Source: Streptococcus anginosus
GTDB lineage: Bacteria > Bacillota > Bacilli > Lactobacillales > Streptococcaceae
NCBI RefSeq assembly: GCF_001697145.1
Contig: NZ_CP012719.1
Location: forward strand, 1,274,501 to 1,338,500
DNA: 64,000 nt
Direction of reading: 5' to 3'
The position numbers and the translations under genes were made by a program. Shown one piece after another: positions 30,004-40,500 of this stretch (the stretch's first letter is position 1; every line of letters starts with the position of its first letter). Under the pieces are notes generated by a model. That model had not been told where the DNA came from, did not search any database, and saw only the letters and a program-made list of their open reading frames with translations.

Positions 30004-32181
30004 GTGAAAACTATGACTAGGAAGATACTCAACTTCATGAGTACAAGACTAGGTTTTGTCTTGACCTTACTGACCCTTTATTGGCTGAAAACCATGTGGG
30101 CTTATTCTGTTGACTTTAATCTTGATATTCAGGGTGCCTATCAAGTCTTTCTCGCGATTCTCAATCCCCTTCCATTGGGATTGCTGTTGATTGGACTGGC
30201 ACTTTATATTAAGCGCACCAAAGTTTTCTATATTCTAGCAGTTGCGCTTTACATTTTATTATTTGTCTGGCTCATTTCAAACTCTATCTATTATCGTGAG
30301 TTTAGTGATTTTGTTACTGTCAATACCATGCTCGCTTCAAGTAGTGTCTCGGCTGGTCTAGGAGAGGCTGCGCTTGAATTATTCCGCCCTGGAGATTTGA
30401 TTTACATCATTGATTTTCCAATCTTAGGTTTTCTTTTTTATAAAAAATGGATCCGTTTAGACGATCGGCCATTCAACAAGCGAGCTAGCTTTGCAATTAC
30501 TGCTCTGTCCAGTATGCTTTTTTCAGCCAATCTCTTTTTAGCAGAAGTTGACCGTCCAGAGTTATTGACACGCGGCTTCTCTAATTATTATGTTGTCCGC
30601 GCTTTAGGCTTGCCAGCCTTTCTTGGCTATAGTGCTAATCAGACATATAGCGCCAACAAAGAACGCTCCAAAGCAAGTGCTGAAGATTTGAAACCAGTTG
30701 AAGAATACGTCAAGTCACACTATGCCGAGCCAAATAAAGAGTATTACGGAATTGCTAAAGGTAGAAATGTCATCTATCTTCATTTAGAAAGTTTCCAACA
30801 ATTCCTGATTGATTATAAATTAAAGTCTGATGGCAAAGAATACGAAGTAACACCTTTCCTCAACTCACTATATCATTCCAACTCAACTTTTGCTTTTTCT
30901 AATATCTTTAATCAAGTAAAAGCCGGAAAAACATCTGATGCAGAAACCATGCTAGAAACTGGTTTATTTGGTCTCAATCAGGGGTCCTTTATGGTAAACT
31001 ATGGTGGAACAAACACGCAGCAAGCTGCTCCGTATATTCTCTCAAAAAATGGATATAATTCTAGTGCCGTTTTCCACGGAAATGCTGGTAGTTTCTGGAA
31101 TCGAAATACCACCTACAAACAATGGGGATATAACTATTTCTTCGATTCTTCTTACTTCTCTAAGCAAGACAAAACAAATTCATTCCAATATGGCTTGAAT
31201 GATAAGATTATGTTCAAAGATTCTATTAAATATCTTGAACATTTGCAACAACCATTTTATGCAAAATATATCACCGTTTCTAATCACTATCCCTATACAA
31301 CTAGCTTGATTGGAGATGAGACTGGTTTCCCACTTGCTTCGACTAAGGATGAAACAATCAATGGTTATTTTGCAACGGCCAATTATCTAGATTCTGCCGT
31401 TAAATCATTCTTTGACTACTTAAAAGCGTCTGGTCTTTATGAGAATTCAATCATCGTTCTTTATGGTGATCACTACGGTATCTCTAATTCACGGAATCCT
31501 TCGCTGGCACCACTACTAGGCAAAAACTCTGAAACTTGGTCTAGCTACGACAATGCCATGCTCCAAAGAGTTCCTTATATGGTTGTTATTCCTGGTATGA
31601 CAAAAGGAAAAGTCATTAATACCTATGGCGGGCAAGTTGACCTTTTACCTACTCTGGAACATTTGCTCGGTATTGACTCTAAACAATACTTACAAGTTGG
31701 TCAAGATTTACTCTCTCCAAAACATCAGCAAACCGTTGCCTTCCGTTCATCAAACTATTTCGTAACTCCTAAGTATACTAGCTATAGTGGACGTACTTAC
31801 TACACAGAAACAGGAGAAGAAATTACCAATCCAGATGAAACAACTAAGGCAGAATTGGAAAAAATCCGCAACACAACTAATGAGCAGTTGAAAATGAGTG
31901 ACCTGATTCAAACCGGAGACTTGCTTCGCTTCTATACTGGAAATGATTTAGGGAAAGTGAATCCTAAGGACTATTCTTATACCAACTCACTTAAATCATT
32001 ATTATCTATTGAAAAGAAAAAAGGTGATGAATCTACAAGTCTTTATAGCAAACGAGGTGGTAATTCAACTGTTGATCTGTTTAATTCCCCAAGCTATCGT
32101 GCTCTTCACCCTGAACAATTTGAATCAACAAGTAGCGGTTCTTCCTCATCAACAGAAGAATCCAGCTCTTCTTCTAAATAA
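30004..32181 (+). CDS. LtaS-like lipoteichoic acid synthase/phosphoglycerol transferase family protein
   Basis: This 725-residue membrane enzyme has about five N-terminal membrane segments and an extracellular sulfatase-fold domain. The start is a GTG at 30004 with AAGGAAG nine bases before it. Motifs include NVIYLHLESFQQF (metal-binding Glu), the catalytic threonine in AGKTSDAETMLETGLFG, SAVFHGNAGSFWNR and VLYGDHYG. The C-terminus is a Ser-rich tail. LtaS polymerises glycerol phosphate on lipids, but in streptococci related proteins may act on other teichoic-acid-like polymers, so the precise acceptor is uncertain. Confidence 0.88.
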   Translation: MKTMTRKILNFMSTRLGFVLTLLTLYWLKTMWAYSVDFNLDIQGAYQVFLAILNPLPLGLLLIGLALYIKRTKVFYILAVALYILLFVWLISNSIYYREFSDFVTVNTMLASSSVSAGLGEAALELFRPGDLIYIIDFPILGFLFYKKWIRLDDRPFNKRASFAITALSSMLFSANLFLAEVDRPELLTRGFSNYYVVRALGLPAFLGYSANQTYSANKERSKASAEDLKPVEEYVKSHYAEPNKEYYGIAKGRNVIYLHLESFQQFLIDYKLKSDGKEYEVTPFLNSLYHSNSTFAFSNIFNQVKAGKTSDAETMLETGLFGLNQGSFMVNYGGTNTQQAAPYILSKNGYNSSAVFHGNAGSFWNRNTTYKQWGYNYFFDSSYFSKQDKTNSFQYGLNDKIMFKDSIKYLEHLQQPFYAKYITVSNHYPYTTSLIGDETGFPLASTKDETINGYFATANYLDSAVKSFFDYLKASGLYENSIIVLYGDHYGISNSRNPSLAPLLGKNSETWSSYDNAMLQRVPYMVVIPGMTKGKVINTYGGQVDLLPTLEHLLGIDSKQYLQVGQDLLSPKHQQTVAFRSSNYFVTPKYTSYSGRTYYTETGEEITNPDETTKAELEKIRNTTNEQLKMSDLIQTGDLLRFYTGNDLGKVNPKDYSYTNSLKSLLSIEKKKGDESTSLYSKRGGNSTVDLFNSPSYRALHPEQFESTSSGSSSSTEESSSSSK

Positions 32182-32184
32182 CCA

Positions 32185-32223
32185 AAAATCCCATACAAGT
32201 AAAATGAACTGTATGGGATTTTA
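32185..32223 (+). terminator. Intrinsic terminator after the LtaS-like gene
   Basis: Perfect twelve-pair arms AAAATCCCATAC (32185-32196) and GTATGGGATTTT (32211-32222) lie immediately after the stop codon. Confidence 0.85.
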
Positions 32224-32225
32224 TA

Positions 32226-32306
32226 GGCTCTTTGTCAACCCACTACAGTTGACAAAGAGCCCATAACCTCTGCGGTGGTTTTACCCACTACAGAAATTAT
32301 AGAGCC
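32226..32306. repeat. Remnant of an insertion-sequence end or MITE-like palindrome
   Basis: GGCTCTTTGTCAAC (32226-32239) is followed by its perfect inverse GTTGACAAAGAGCC (32248-32261), and then by ACCCACTACAG...AGAGCC (32283-32306). GGCTCT...CTGTAGTGGG-type ends resemble terminal repeats of ISL3-like insertion sequences in streptococci, from memory. No transposase is left. Confidence 0.55.
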
Positions 32307-32328
32307 ATTTTATAATGAAAGAAAGCAC

Positions 32329-33084
32329 TCAATCTATCAATGTTTTGATGACTCGATTGACTTGATCAAAGAAAAATTGCTCCTCGTCATAAGTAATACC
32401 TGTTGCTTTTGCCAACAAAATCAATATTTCCATAAAAAATTGAGAAGAAAAACCTGTAGTGGAATGCAATTCTTCTTCATCAAAATGCTTAATCAAGTGC
32501 GCCAAGGGATTTCGGACAGATTTCTCCAACTTTCGTAGTTCTTTGACCATGATTTTAACTTGCTCTGGTAAATCCAACAGTAAAATCAAGCTAGCCAGAC
32601 TAGAAGAATGAACTGGACTTTCAGCATGAAAAGTACTCAAAATAGGATGATCTGTATTTTTCATCTTTTCAAAATTCCAACGATCGTAACTCGCTTCTCT
32701 GGAATTATGAATGTAGGATTCAATATCAGGAATTTCCAGCTTGATTAAACGCATAAAAATCCGATAAATAGCTGGACTAACAGCACGAATAAAATCAATC
32801 ACTTGTTCATTCTTCAGTTTTGCTTCTAAATCATAGAGATAATTTGCTAATTGCTCATCTTCCTCAGACTCATGACAAAAAAGTTGAAAATCATTTCTAA
32901 TTTTCAACTGATATTCCATAGCAGGGCGAATATTTAACTCTCTCCGCTCTGCCATGATATACAAAAGTTCAACTAGCTTTGATTCTGCATCGTTCAGTCT
33001 TTGAGCCAATTTATAGGCATGAGCATAATCATAGCGAGAAATAGCATACACTATTTCTTCTTTTATATCTAAATTTCCAAGCAT
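32329..33084 (-). CDS. Helical protein with a HEPN-like RNPLAH motif, coupled to deoD
   Basis: This 251-residue, almost wholly alpha-helical protein is of unknown function. From Met at 33084, residues 191-196 read RNPLAH, a classic R-x4-H HEPN ribonuclease motif, in a helical setting (ELRKLEKSVRNPLAHLIKHF). The N-terminal half (1-120) shows no CARF or nucleotide-binding signature. Its ATG overlaps the deoD stop (TGATG), so the two are translationally coupled. I see no CRISPR genes nearby. A HEPN RNase is the leading guess; it could also be an inactive HEPN scaffold. Confidence 0.6.
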   Translation of the reverse strand: MLGNLDIKEEIVYAISRYDYAHAYKLAQRLNDAESKLVELLYIMAERRELNIRPAMEYQLKIRNDFQLFCHESEEDEQLANYLYDLEAKLKNEQVIDFIRAVSPAIYRIFMRLIKLEIPDIESYIHNSREASYDRWNFEKMKNTDHPILSTFHAESPVHSSSLASLILLLDLPEQVKIMVKELRKLEKSVRNPLAHLIKHFDEEELHSTTGFSSQFFMEILILLAKATGITYDEEQFFFDQVNRVIKTLID

Positions 33085-33794
33085 CACTCTGAAATAAGTG
33101 TTTCTAAGCCGACTTTCATCATATCTGTGAAAGTCGTTTGTCGTTCTTCTGCTGTTGTATCTTCGTCTGGATTCACCAAGCTATCTGAAATAGTCATAAT
33201 GCCAAGAGCTTCGACATTATATTGAGCAGCTAGATAGTAAAGAGCTGCCGCTTCCATTTCCACAGCCAAAACTCCCATTTTACCAAGTTCAATATTTTTT
33301 TCACCGTAGTTTGAGTAGAAAACATCTGATGATAAGACACTTCCAACATGCGTTGTCATACCAAAATTCTTGGCAAGGTGATAAGCCTTATCTAAAAGAC
33401 GAAAACTTGCAATTTGCGGAAAGTCATATTGAGGCCAATCATTACGAATGATATTTGAATTTGTCGCTGCTGCTTGCGCTAATACCAATTCACGTACATG
33501 AACGTCTTTATTCAACGAACCAGCCGTTCCTACACGAATTAAACGTTTCACGCCGTAGTTAACAATCAACTCATGTGCATAGATAGAAATAGACGGAATT
33601 CCCATTCCAGTTCCCATAACACTAACACGATGCCCCTTATAAGTTCCTGTATAGCCAAACATGTTGCGAACTTCATTGAAGCATATAGCGTCCTCTAAGT
33701 AGTTTTCGGCAATGAATTTGGCACGGAGTGGATCTCCAGGTAGTAAAATTTTATCGGCAATTTCGCCTTGTTTTGCTGCAATATGGATTGACAT
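33084..33794 (-). CDS. deoD: Purine nucleoside phosphorylase, DeoD type
   Basis: This 236-residue hexameric-type enzyme splits purine nucleosides with phosphate. Start ATG 33794 gives [26 protein letters not shown]. The family signature [18 protein letters not shown], the substrate region [16 protein letters not shown] and catalytic Asp in TISDSLV are visible. No good ribosome binding site stands before the ATG. It follows punA after 180 bp of non-coding sequence. Confidence 0.93.
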   Translation of the reverse strand: MSIHIAAKQGEIADKILLPGDPLRAKFIAENYLEDAICFNEVRNMFGYTGTYKGHRVSVMGTGMGIPSISIYAHELIVNYGVKRLIRVGTAGSLNKDVHVRELVLAQAAATNSNIIRNDWPQYDFPQIASFRLLDKAYHLAKNFGMTTHVGSVLSSDVFYSNYGEKNIELGKMGVLAVEMEAAALYYLAAQYNVEALGIMTISDSLVNPDEDTTAEERQTTFTDMMKVGLETLISE

Positions 33795-33976
33795 AAGTAA
33801 GATACCAAGCCCGTCAAAAACCAAACTGAAAAGTACAAGCGCTAAAAAACTTTTCTTAGGAGCTTATTCATCTCAGAAAGGATTGCGTGTGGGTTTTATT
33901 CCTTTCGTTTTTAGTTGAGTTCAGAAAGAGATGTGATTGTAAGCTCAATCTTCGACTCTTTTTACATTTATGTTTT

Positions 33977-34786
33977 TTATAGTTCTGCAAGGATTGCTTT
34001 TACAAGTCCTTTAAAGTTTTCCTTGATACGTTCTGTCACTTCTACGACTTCTTCGTGGTTTAGCTCGCTTTGAAAACCAGCTGCAAAGTTTGTAATAGCT
34101 GAAATTCCCAATACTTTCAAGCCTGAGTGAGCTGCCACAATTGCTTCCGGAACAGTTGACATACCAACAGCACTTGCGCCTAATGTTTGGAAAGCACGGA
34201 TTTCTGCTGGTGTTTCATACGTTGGTCCCGTCACACCCAGATAAACTCCTTCTTTCAATTCAATGCCTAATTTTTCTGCTACGGTGTGGGCTTTTTCACG
34301 GTAAGCTTTTGTATAAGCATCAGACATATCTGGGAAGCGTGGACCAAATTCATCCAAATTCGCTCCAATCAAAGGATTTTGCCCCGTCAGATTGATATGG
34401 TCTGAAATAGCCATTAACGTCCCTGGACCATATCCAATCCCTCCAGCGGCATTGGTAACAATGACACCTTCACAGCCTAGCGCTTTCATTACACGGACTG
34501 GGAAAGTCACTACTTCCATTGGATTTCCTTCGTAAAAATGAAAACGTCCTTGCAAAGCCAGTACTTTCCGACCTGCTAAGTCGCCATAAACCAATTTTCC
34601 AGCATGCCCAACCACCGTTGAGCGACCCCAATTAGGAATGCCTGCATAGTCAATGCTGACAGCATTTTCAATCTCACCAGCTAATTCTCCCAAACCAGAA
34701 CCGAGAATCAAACCAAATTCTGGTGCAGTAATTCCTTTATCTTTTAAAAACTGTGCTGTTTCGTTAATTTTATCCATTAAATTCAT
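33977..34786 (-). CDS. punA: Purine nucleoside phosphorylase I (inosine/guanosine)
   Basis: This 269-residue trimeric-type enzyme has FGLILGSGLGELA, QGRFHFYEGN, the conserved VTNAAGGIG and VGMSTVPEAIVAAHSGLKVLGISAITNFAAG segments. Start ATG 34786 has AAGGA at a good distance. In pneumococcus deoB lies between rpiA and this gene; here only 182 bp separate the two and no deoB sequence remains. Confidence 0.93.
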   Translation of the reverse strand: MNLMDKINETAQFLKDKGITAPEFGLILGSGLGELAGEIENAVSIDYAGIPNWGRSTVVGHAGKLVYGDLAGRKVLALQGRFHFYEGNPMEVVTFPVRVMKALGCEGVIVTNAAGGIGYGPGTLMAISDHINLTGQNPLIGANLDEFGPRFPDMSDAYTKAYREKAHTVAEKLGIELKEGVYLGVTGPTYETPAEIRAFQTLGASAVGMSTVPEAIVAAHSGLKVLGISAITNFAAGFQSELNHEEVVEVTERIKENFKGLVKAILAEL

Positions 34787-34968
34787 ATCTTTATCCTTTT
34801 TTATCTTTTTTAATTTTCACTTGAAAAATGCTGAATGGCACAATTCTGTTCCACTCTCAAGAGCATATTCTAATCTTTCTTGTTCTTTTTGAACAGAATT
34901 TAGTGCAATACTAATTCGGACTGAATCCATGACAATGACATAAATATAATAACATGTGACATAAAATT

Positions 34969-35658
34969 CTATTCTCCTTTTGATTTGGTTGATTTTAAAA
35001 TTTGCACACCATTTCCTCCAGCAACAATGACCATATCCACCATTTGATTAAAGAGTCCATGTTCTACCACACCGACTACATGATCTAGCTTTTGCCCAAA
35101 TTCGACTGGATTTTCAATCACGCCTAAATCAAGATCAATAATGAAATTCTGCATATCCGTGACATAGCGCTTCCCATTTTTTTCACGAAATGACGGTTTA
35201 TAGCCTGCATGTTCAAAACGACGGAAAAGCTGTTCTGCTCCGTATTGTACGACTTCTACCGGTAATTTGAAAGCACCTAGTTTACCAACCATTTTACTTT
35301 CATCAACTACCCAAATGTAGGTTTTGGTTGGAGTTGCGACAACTTTTTCCATAAGCAGAGCGCCGCCACCGCCTTTGATACCGTTGAAGTCAGTATCCAC
35401 CTCATCAGCTCCGTCAACGGTCACGTCTACTTCATCTACTTCATCAATTGATTTCAAAGGAATATCTAAACGCCGAGCTTGTTCACTCGTTGTGCTTGAA
35501 GTTGTAACTGCTGTTATTTTCAGTCCTTCTTCCTTGATACGCCGTCCAACTTCTTCCACAAAATAATAGGCAGTCGAACCCGTTCCTAAACCAACTACCA
35601 TACCGTCTTTCACATATTCTGCAGCTTTGATTCCTGCCATTTTTTTGAGGTTTTCCAT
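34969..35658 (-). CDS. rpiA: Ribose-5-phosphate isomerase A
   Basis: This 229-residue enzyme interconverts ribose-5-phosphate and ribulose-5-phosphate. Start ATG 35658 ([16 protein letters not shown]) follows AAAGGAG by five bases. Motifs: [17 protein letters not shown], the catalytic DGADEVD and [14 protein letters not shown]. It begins the leftward salvage cluster, feeding ribose phosphate to or from the phosphorylases downstream. Confidence 0.95.
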   Translation of the reverse strand: MENLKKMAGIKAAEYVKDGMVVGLGTGSTAYYFVEEVGRRIKEEGLKITAVTTSSTTSEQARRLDIPLKSIDEVDEVDVTVDGADEVDTDFNGIKGGGGALLMEKVVATPTKTYIWVVDESKMVGKLGAFKLPVEVVQYGAEQLFRRFEHAGYKPSFREKNGKRYVTDMQNFIIDLDLGVIENPVEFGQKLDHVVGVVEHGLFNQMVDMVIVAGGNGVQILKSTKSKGE

Positions 35659-35685
35659 TTTTGCTCCTTTATTCAATCTGCTTCT

Positions 35686-35694
35686 AGTATACCA
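35686..35694 (-). promoter_or_regulatory. Extended -10 promoter of rpiA
   Basis: The minus strand reads TGGTATACT, a near-consensus extended -10, 27 bases before the rpiA start codon. No clear -35 is present. The 35677-36013 gap (337 bp) between divergent rpiA and mnmE holds this promoter and that of mnmE; the AT-rich middle shows no gene. Confidence 0.7.
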
Positions 35695-35945
35695 TGATTT
35701 GCCAACTTTAGCACCCCAAAAATGAAACCACTTTCTTTTTAAATGATCCCTTTTTTACAAACATTCTAAAATCCGAATATTCTATTTTTCTTGATTATAA
35801 GACACCAAAAATTCCAAATTTTCTCCGCCATAATTTGATATATCAAACGATTAACCGAATGATGATTGAACCTTTCTTAAAATTTATTTTATTGTATTAA
35901 AGAGAGATGATGAACTTATTTGAACAAAAATAGCATGTAAAAACC

Positions 35946-35974
35946 TTGCGACTAACCTTGTTTTGCGTTACAAT
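35946..35974 (+). promoter_or_regulatory. Promoter of mnmE
   Basis: TTGCGA (35946-35951) and TACAAT (35969-35974) are separated by 17 bases, 40 bases before the mnmE start. Confidence 0.7.
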
Positions 35975-36013
35975 GAATATAGATTGCATAAACACATTAT
36001 AAGGATTAAATTG

Positions 36014-37387
36014 ATGATAACCAAAGAATTTGATACGATTGCTGCCATTTCCACTCCTCTTGGTGAAGGGGCTATCGGCATTGTTAGACTGAGCGGGACG
36101 AATAGCTTTGCCATTGCTCAAAAAATCTTCAAAGGAAAAGATTTAAGTACGGTTGCCAGTCACACACTAAATTATGGGCATATTATTGACCCAGAAAAAA
36201 ACGAAATTTTAGATGAAGTTATGATTGGAGCTATGCGTTCTCCGAAAACCTTCACACGTGAAGACGTGATTGAGATTAACACCCACGGAGGGATTGCTGT
36301 GACCAACGAAATCCTCCAATTAGCTATTCGCGAAGGTGCCAGAATGGCAGAACCTGGTGAATTTACTAAGCGCGCCTTTCTCAATGGACGTGTGGATTTG
36401 ACGCAAGCAGAGGCTATCATGGACATTATTCGGGCAAAAACGGACAAAGCCATGAATATCGCCGTCAAGCAACTGGACGGTTCTCTGTCCGACCTCATCA
36501 ACAATACACGTCAGGAAATTCTTAACACACTGGCTCAAGTCGAGGTCAATATTGACTATCCAGAATATGATGACGTTGAGGAAATGACTACCAAACTGTT
36601 GCGTGAAAAAACTGCTGAATTTGAAAAACTGCTGACTCAACTTTTAAAAACAGCTCGTCGCGGTAAGATTCTACGCGAAGGAATTTCGACTGCTATTATT
36701 GGTCGCCCTAATGTCGGAAAATCTAGTCTCCTTAACAACTTGCTCCGTGAAGATAAGGCTATTGTAACGGACATTGCTGGAACCACTCGCGATGTCATCG
36801 AAGAATATGTCAACATCAACGGAGTGCCACTTAAGTTGATTGATACTGCGGGTATTCGTGATACAGATGATATTGTCGAACAAATCGGAGTAGAACGTTC
36901 TAAAAAAGCGCTCCAAGACGCTGACCTTGTGCTTCTTGTGCTAAATGCAAGCGAGCCATTGACAGAACAAGACCGCAAACTGTTAGAAATCAGTCAAGAC
37001 ACCAATCGTATCTTGCTGCTCAATAAAACCGACTTAGAAGAAAAGATTGAAGTTGACCAGCTTCCCGATGACTTTATCAAGATTTCTGTTCTCCAAAATC
37101 AAAATATTGATAAAATCGAAGAACGAATCAACCAACTTTTCTTTGAAAATGCAGGCATTGTAGAGCAAGACGCTACTTATCTCTCTAACGCTCGTCATAT
37201 TTCTCTAATTGAAAAAGCTGTTGAAAGTCTCCACGCTGTCAATGAGGGACTGGATTTAGGAATGCCTGTTGACTTAGTCCAAGTGGATCTCACCCGAACA
37301 TGGGAAATCCTTGGTGAAATAACAGGTGACGCCGCTCCTGATGAACTCATTAGCCAACTTTTCAGCCAATTTTGTTTGGGAAAATAA
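36014..37387 (+). CDS. mnmE: tRNA modification GTPase MnmE
   Basis: This 457-residue GTPase works with MnmG to modify the wobble uridine of several tRNAs. Start ATG 36014 gives [28 protein letters not shown], with AAGGA upstream. The G domain carries [34 protein letters not shown] and NKTD; the C-terminus ends in FCLGK, the C-terminal Cys motif of the family. Promoter and terminator flank it, so it looks monocistronic. Confidence 0.95.
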   Translation: MITKEFDTIAAISTPLGEGAIGIVRLSGTNSFAIAQKIFKGKDLSTVASHTLNYGHIIDPEKNEILDEVMIGAMRSPKTFTREDVIEINTHGGIAVTNEILQLAIREGARMAEPGEFTKRAFLNGRVDLTQAEAIMDIIRAKTDKAMNIAVKQLDGSLSDLINNTRQEILNTLAQVEVNIDYPEYDDVEEMTTKLLREKTAEFEKLLTQLLKTARRGKILREGISTAIIGRPNVGKSSLLNNLLREDKAIVTDIAGTTRDVIEEYVNINGVPLKLIDTAGIRDTDDIVEQIGVERSKKALQDADLVLLVLNASEPLTEQDRKLLEISQDTNRILLLNKTDLEEKIEVDQLPDDFIKISVLQNQNIDKIEERINQLFFENAGIVEQDATYLSNARHISLIEKAVESLHAVNEGLDLGMPVDLVQVDLTRTWEILGEITGDAAPDELISQLFSQFCLGK

Positions 37388-37410
37388 TAGTAAACAAATT
37401 CGAACAAAAA

Positions 37411-37470
37411 CAAGTAAGCTCTATGATTTCTATAGGAATAACCTTAGAAATCATAGAGCTTCTTACTTTT
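37411..37470 (+). terminator. Long intrinsic terminator after mnmE
   Basis: A long stem pairs GTAAGCTCTATGATTTCTA (37414-37432) with its inverse (37445-37466, one bulge), ending in TTTT. The arms are AT/GC mixed and very stable. Confidence 0.85.
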
Positions 37471-37588
37471 CATCAAAAAGAGAATAAGACAGAACTAAAC
37501 ATTTAAAATTTTTAGTTCGTAGTTTCAACCTTTCATTACTAAACCGATAAAATGGCAGAAACTTCATTCTCATAGAGCAGACACAATA

Positions 37589-40500
37589 TTATGCTCTGAT
37601 TGTCATGAATGGAGAACCTTCTGTATTGTCAGTTGGATCCAAACTCCGTACTCTAAATAAATAATCTACTGAATAATAGCCATTATTATTAGCATTATAC
37701 GGATCCATTACGTAAGTTATTCCGTTGTTATAGCCTCTCATGACTAGCTCATGCGTAACAGGATAATTTGCAAATACACTGGTTCCTACTGCACCAAGCA
37801 CATGGTGTCCCATAGCAAGCGCTTCTCGCACAGCTGCGGTTGAACCTAAAACATCTGTTTTCAAGCCCCAATGTCGAGCTGCTAATACAATACCATGGCT
37901 CGTTGTGCCGTAGCTTCTCTTATTGAATTCATTTGTAGAATGATAGAGATAATCTGCCACAGTTGTTGGTAAAACAGTCTGTCCTGTAATACCAGAAATT
38001 GCCATAGCGACCGTTGTTGGCACGCAACCCGTTGCAGCAAATGTGTAGCCTCCATAAGTTCGTCCTGCCCAACGACCATCACGTTGAGAATAATATGGCG
38101 TTTCATAGACTCTTTTGTTAACTTGAAGTTTAATCCCCCCCACACCAACTAATTGACCATCATTTTGAACATAATATAGATGGACATTGTATTCACCAGT
38201 GGAGTTTTTATGATTACTAGCATTGACAAATAATTTATAAGTTCCATCAGCTTGTTTTGTGGCTGTGTACCAACTAACATCATCTTGTCCATTGACACTA
38301 GACCAAGTTGGTAGTTTCACTTCACGCACACCATTGGGACTGAAAACATTGGATACGACAACTTCAAAAGTTCCTGTGTTGGGATTATTGTTTTGAATAG
38401 TGATTTTTCCAGTTGGTTTCAGCTTATCTGGAGAAATTGTGACATTGGTTGATGTACCACCTACTCCAATCAATGTTCCATTATTTTGAACATAGTATAA
38501 ATGAACATAATATAAACCGGTTGAATATTTATGATCACTGGCTTTGACTGTGACTTTATAGGTTCCATTGACTTGCTTTGTAGCAGTGTACCAAATAATA
38601 TCATCCTGACCATTGACACTAGACCAAATTGGCACACTGACTGTCTTCACTCCACCAGCTGGATTGGAAACTTCTGATACAATCACATCAAAGGTTCCTG
38701 TATCAGGATTATTATTGGCAATAGTAATTTTCCCTTGTGGTTTAGCAATAGAAACATTGGTTTTCGTTCCAGTCACACCAACTAATTGGCCATCATTTTG
38801 AACATAGTAAAGATGGATATTATACTCACCAACCGAGTTTTTGTGATTACTTGCCTTGACCGTTACTTTATAAGTTCCATTGGCTTGCTTAGCTGCCGTA
38901 TACCAGATAATATCATCCTGTCCATTCACACTAGACCAAATTGGCAACTTGACTTCGCGTACACCGTAAGGATTAGAAACATTGGACACGATAACATCAA
39001 ATGTCCCAGTATCAGGATTATTGTTTTGAATGGTAATTTGTCCTTGTGGCTTAGCTAAAGAAACAACTGTTTGTGTCCCTGCTACACCTACTAATTTACC
39101 ATCATCTTGTACATAATAAAGATGAACATTGTATATGCCTGTTGAATATTTATGATCACTAGCTTTAACCGTTACCTTATAGGTTCCATTGACTTGCTTT
39201 GTAGCAGTGTACCAAATAATATCATCCTGACCATTGACACTAGACCAAACTGGCACACTGACTATCTTCACTCCACCAGCTGGATTGGAAACTTCTGATA
39301 CAATCACATCAAAGGTTCCTGTATCAGGATTATTATTGGCAATAGTAATTTTCCCTTGTGGTTTAGCAATAGAAACATTGGTTTTCGTTCCAGTCACACC
39401 AACTAATTGGCCATCATTTTGAACATAGTAAAGATGGATATTATACTCACCAACCGAGTTTTTGTGATTACTTGCCTTGACCGTTACTTTATAAGTTCCA
39501 TCAGATTGTCTAGCAGCTGTATACCAAATAATATCGTCCTGACCATTGACATTAGACCAGGTCGGTAATTTCACTTCACGAACACCATCTGGATTAGAAA
39601 CATTGGAGACAATCACTTCAAAAGTTCCTTTATTCGCATCTTTATTTTGAATCGTTAATGTACCTTTTGGACGTGCAATTGAAACTTCGGTAGTTGTTCC
39701 ACCTACTCCAACGATTTTACCATTGTCTTGGATATAATACAGATGAATGTGGTATAAGCCTGTACTTCTTTTATGGTCACTCGCTTTGATAGTTGTTTTG
39801 TAAGTTCCATTGGCCTGTCTAGTGGCAGTGTACCAGATAATATCGTCCTGACCATTGACATTAGACCAGGTCGGTAATTTCACTTCACGAACACCGTAAG
39901 GGCTAGAAACACCTGAAACAATCACATCAAAGGTTCCTGTGTCTGGATTATTATTTTGAATGGTAAGATTCCCTTTTGCTCTCGCTAAAGAAACATTTAC
40001 TTGTGTTCCAGCTACTCCAACGATTTTGCCATTGCCTTGGATATAATATAGATGAACATTATATAGACCTGTTGAATATTTGTGATCACTTACCTTGACA
40101 GTTGTCTTATAAGTCCCATCAGCTTGTTTTTTAGCGGTATACCAGATAATGTCGTCTTGACCATCCACATGAGACCAGGTCGGTAATTTCACTTCACGAA
40201 CACCATCTGGACTGGAAACGCCTGAGACAATCACATCAAAAGTTCCTGCGTCTGGATTGTTATTTGTGATAGTCAAAGTACCTTTAGGATGCGCAATCGA
40301 AACTGTTGTCGTTGTCCCTGTTACTCCTACCAACTGATTATTTTCTTGGATATAATATACATGAATATTATACTCTCCAGTTGATTTTTTATGATCAGTC
40401 GCTTTAACTGTTACTTTATAGGTTCCATTGGCTTGCTTCTTAGCAGTATACCAGATAATATCATCTTGACCACCGATGCTGGACCAAATTGGAACTTTCA

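Noticed and set aside
32329..33084. CRISPR ancillary nuclease Csm6
   Set aside because: Only the HEPN motif is present; no CARF domain, cas genes or CRISPR array are seen.
33795..33976. A gene between deoD and punA
   Set aside because: No frame with a start and ribosome binding site; the sequence seems non-coding.
34817..34931. A leftward 37-codon frame between rpiA and punA
   Set aside because: No ribosome binding site and no recognisable sequence; probably chance or a gene relic.
36172..36978. Leftward frames opposite mnmE
   Set aside because: They are antisense to a plainly intact gene and have no start signals.
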